Assembly: GCA_002509665.1 (NCBI GenBank)
Contig: DADN01000072.1
Location: 1-7,642 of the forward strand
Direction of reading: 5' to 3'
Length of the DNA stretch: 7,642 nucleotides
Source of the DNA: Methanobacterium sp. UBA8
GTDB lineage: Archaea > Methanobacteriota > Methanobacteria > Methanobacteriales > Methanobacteriaceae
Shown here in pieces: positions 6,651 to 7,642 of this stretch (within the stretch, counting starts at the first letter, position 1; each line of letters starts with the position of its first letter). Position numbers and translations under genes: made by a program. Under the pieces are notes generated by a model, which saw only the letters and a list, made by a program, of their open reading frames with translations, did not search any database and was not told where the DNA came from.

Positions 6651-6998
6651 ATGGGTAAAAAAGTCATAAATAAATTTGATGAATTTGAAAGTGCGCTTAC
6701 TGCAGAAAAAAAAGGCGATAAATACGTCTTACGTCTTTTTGTGGCAGGTATTAATCCTAAGTCTAGAAGAGCTATTGAAAACTTAATGGAAATTTTAGAG
6801 GAGAATTTAAAGGATCAATATGAACTTGAAATAATTGATATTTACCAGCAGCCAATATTTGCTAAAGAAGGACAAATTGTAGCAGCTCCAACTCTAATTA
6901 AGGAGTTACCACCACCTCTTCGAAGATTTGTGGGCGATCTATCTAACAAAGAAAAACTTTTACTTGGATTGGAATTAAAATCAAAGAAGGATGAATAA
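6651..6998 (+). CDS. kaiB: Second, divergent KaiB-family protein
   Basis: A 115-aa KaiB paralogue with a charged N-terminal extension of about 25 residues (MGKKVINKFDEFESALTAEK) before the conserved core: LRLFVAGINPKS (27-38), LEIIDIYQQPIFAKEGQI (59-76), AAPTLIKELPPPLRR (78-92, cis-Pro P80) and KLLLGLE (102-108). At the position of D91 of Thermosynechococcus KaiB it has Glu (E108), and the tail is short and Lys-rich. ATG at 6651 follows GGGGG (6639-6643) by seven bases, 19 bp after the first kaiB. Two unlike KaiB proteins beside one KaiC suggest divided roles, for example one binding KaiC and one adapting to the kinase, but that is inference. It could also form mixed oligomers with the first copy. 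Confidence 0.93.
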   Translation: MGKKVINKFDEFESALTAEKKGDKYVLRLFVAGINPKSRRAIENLMEILEENLKDQYELEIIDIYQQPIFAKEGQIVAAPTLIKELPPPLRRFVGDLSNKEKLLLGLELKSKKDE

Positions 6999-7019
6999 AA
7001 GAAATGATCATGGGGTAAC

Positions 7020-7642
7020 ATGAATAAAAATGATGAATGCTCTAAGGAACTCGAAAAATTACGTTTAAGGCTTGGTGAAGCTGAAGAGACCTTAAATGCG
7101 ATTCAAAATGGTCAGGTTGATGCTGTTGTCGTAAATGGCCTTAGAGGTACACAGGTTTTCACATTAGAAGGTTCAGATTATGCTTATAGAATCCTTATTG
7201 AAGAAATGAATGAGGGAGTAGCTTTATTAACCACTGACCTTTCTATTTACTACTGTAATAGTAAATTGGCATCTATGTTGGAGGCTCCACTGGAAAACAT
7301 GATTGGAAAACCAATAACTGATTTTATCTCTTCAAATCAGCTTAAAAAATGTAAAATTCCTATTGAAAATGGTTCAGACAGTAGTTGTAAAGAAGAAATT
7401 TCTGTAGAATCTGTTGATGGAACTTTGATGACATTTCAAATTAATATCAGCTTTTTAGAGAAAATAGAAGGATATTATGTGATTATAACTGATTTAACAG
7501 AGCAAAAAAAAGCAGAACAGGAACTTCATGAGTTATTGGAAGATTTAGAACGTTCTAATAAAGAACTCCAGCAGTTTGCTTATGTATCCTCTCATGACCT
7601 TCAGGAACCGCTTAGGACTATTGCAAGCTTTACTCAGCTTTT
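7020..7642 (+). CDS. PAS sensor histidine kinase, N-terminal part (cut by window end)
   Basis: The reading frame is open to the window edge (207 complete codons). Residues 8-30 are a helical, charged lead-in followed by NGQVDAVVVNG (30-40) and QVFTLEGSDYAYRILIEEM (45-63), a conserved lead segment often found before the PAS domain in kinases of this type. A PAS domain covers about 53-161 (NEGVALLTTDLSIYYCN, MLEAPLENMIGKPITDFI, ending VIITDLTEQKKAEQEL). A helical linker leads to the HisKA dimerisation motif FAYVSSHDLQEPLRT (186-200), with H192 as the predicted phospho-acceptor. The catalytic ATPase domain must lie beyond the window. No membrane segment is visible, so the sensor is cytoplasmic. 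ATG at 7020 is preceded by GGGGT (7012-7016), and the gene is 21 bp behind the second kaiB in the same operon, so it is a likely output or input partner of KaiC-KaiB. Confidence 0.92.
   Translation, partial: MNKNDECSKELEKLRLRLGEAEETLNAIQNGQVDAVVVNGLRGTQVFTLEGSDYAYRILIEEMNEGVALLTTDLSIYYCNSKLASMLEAPLENMIGKPITDFISSNQLKKCKIPIENGSDSSCKEEISVESVDGTLMTFQINISFLEKIEGYYVIITDLTEQKKAEQELHELLEDLERSNKELQQFAYVSSHDLQEPLRTIASFTQL

Noticed and set aside
6253..6667. Two minus-strand reading frames over the first kaiB
   Set aside because: They are antisense to the conserved KaiB core and the kaiC tail, so they are shadows of the real genes.

Overview
The window looks like the chromosome of a euryarchaeal methanogen of the Methanobacterium type. 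This is inferred from very AT-rich spacers, archaeal promoter elements (a TTTATAAG-type TATA box, an apparently leaderless gene), Shine-Dalgarno sites of the GGAGG/GGGG type, and the mix of genes: a soluble LonA protease, an ArsR-type regulator and a KaiC-KaiB-histidine kinase module. The genus is my best guess and is not proven by the sequence alone.

Layout. Positions 1-362 carry no gene. They hold a dense run of six short hairpins (1-143), then two related larger inverted-repeat elements (170-226 and 270-328). A minus-strand block follows: an ATP-dependent LonA protease (363-2753) preceded, on the same strand and 99 bp upstream of it, by a small ArsR-family winged-helix regulator (2853-3200). 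The regulator's promoter carries a perfect 18-bp palindrome over or next to the TATA box. After an AT-rich gap comes a minus-strand gene for a 180-residue membrane-anchored helical protein of unknown function (3471-4013). A 604-bp divergent spacer (4014-4617) holds candidate promoters for both directions.

The right third is a tight plus-strand operon: a double-domain KaiC ATPase (4618-6324), a first KaiB (6326-6631, one base after the KaiC stop), a second divergent KaiB (6651-6998), and the N-terminal part of a PAS histidine kinase (7020 to the window end, still open). No KaiA is present in the window. KaiC keeps two Walker A/B sites, paired catalytic glutamates in both lobes, and a Thr...Ser-Ser arrangement where cyanobacterial KaiC has its T426/S431/T432 phosphorylation sites. 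The kinase is the likely output partner. This resembles a KaiA-less timing or signalling module (hourglass-like) more than a full three-protein clock.

The most useful points for follow-up are the Kai module with two unlike KaiB proteins, the hairpin landscape downstream of lon, and the ArsR operator architecture. No tRNA, rRNA, CRISPR array, transposase or phage gene was seen.
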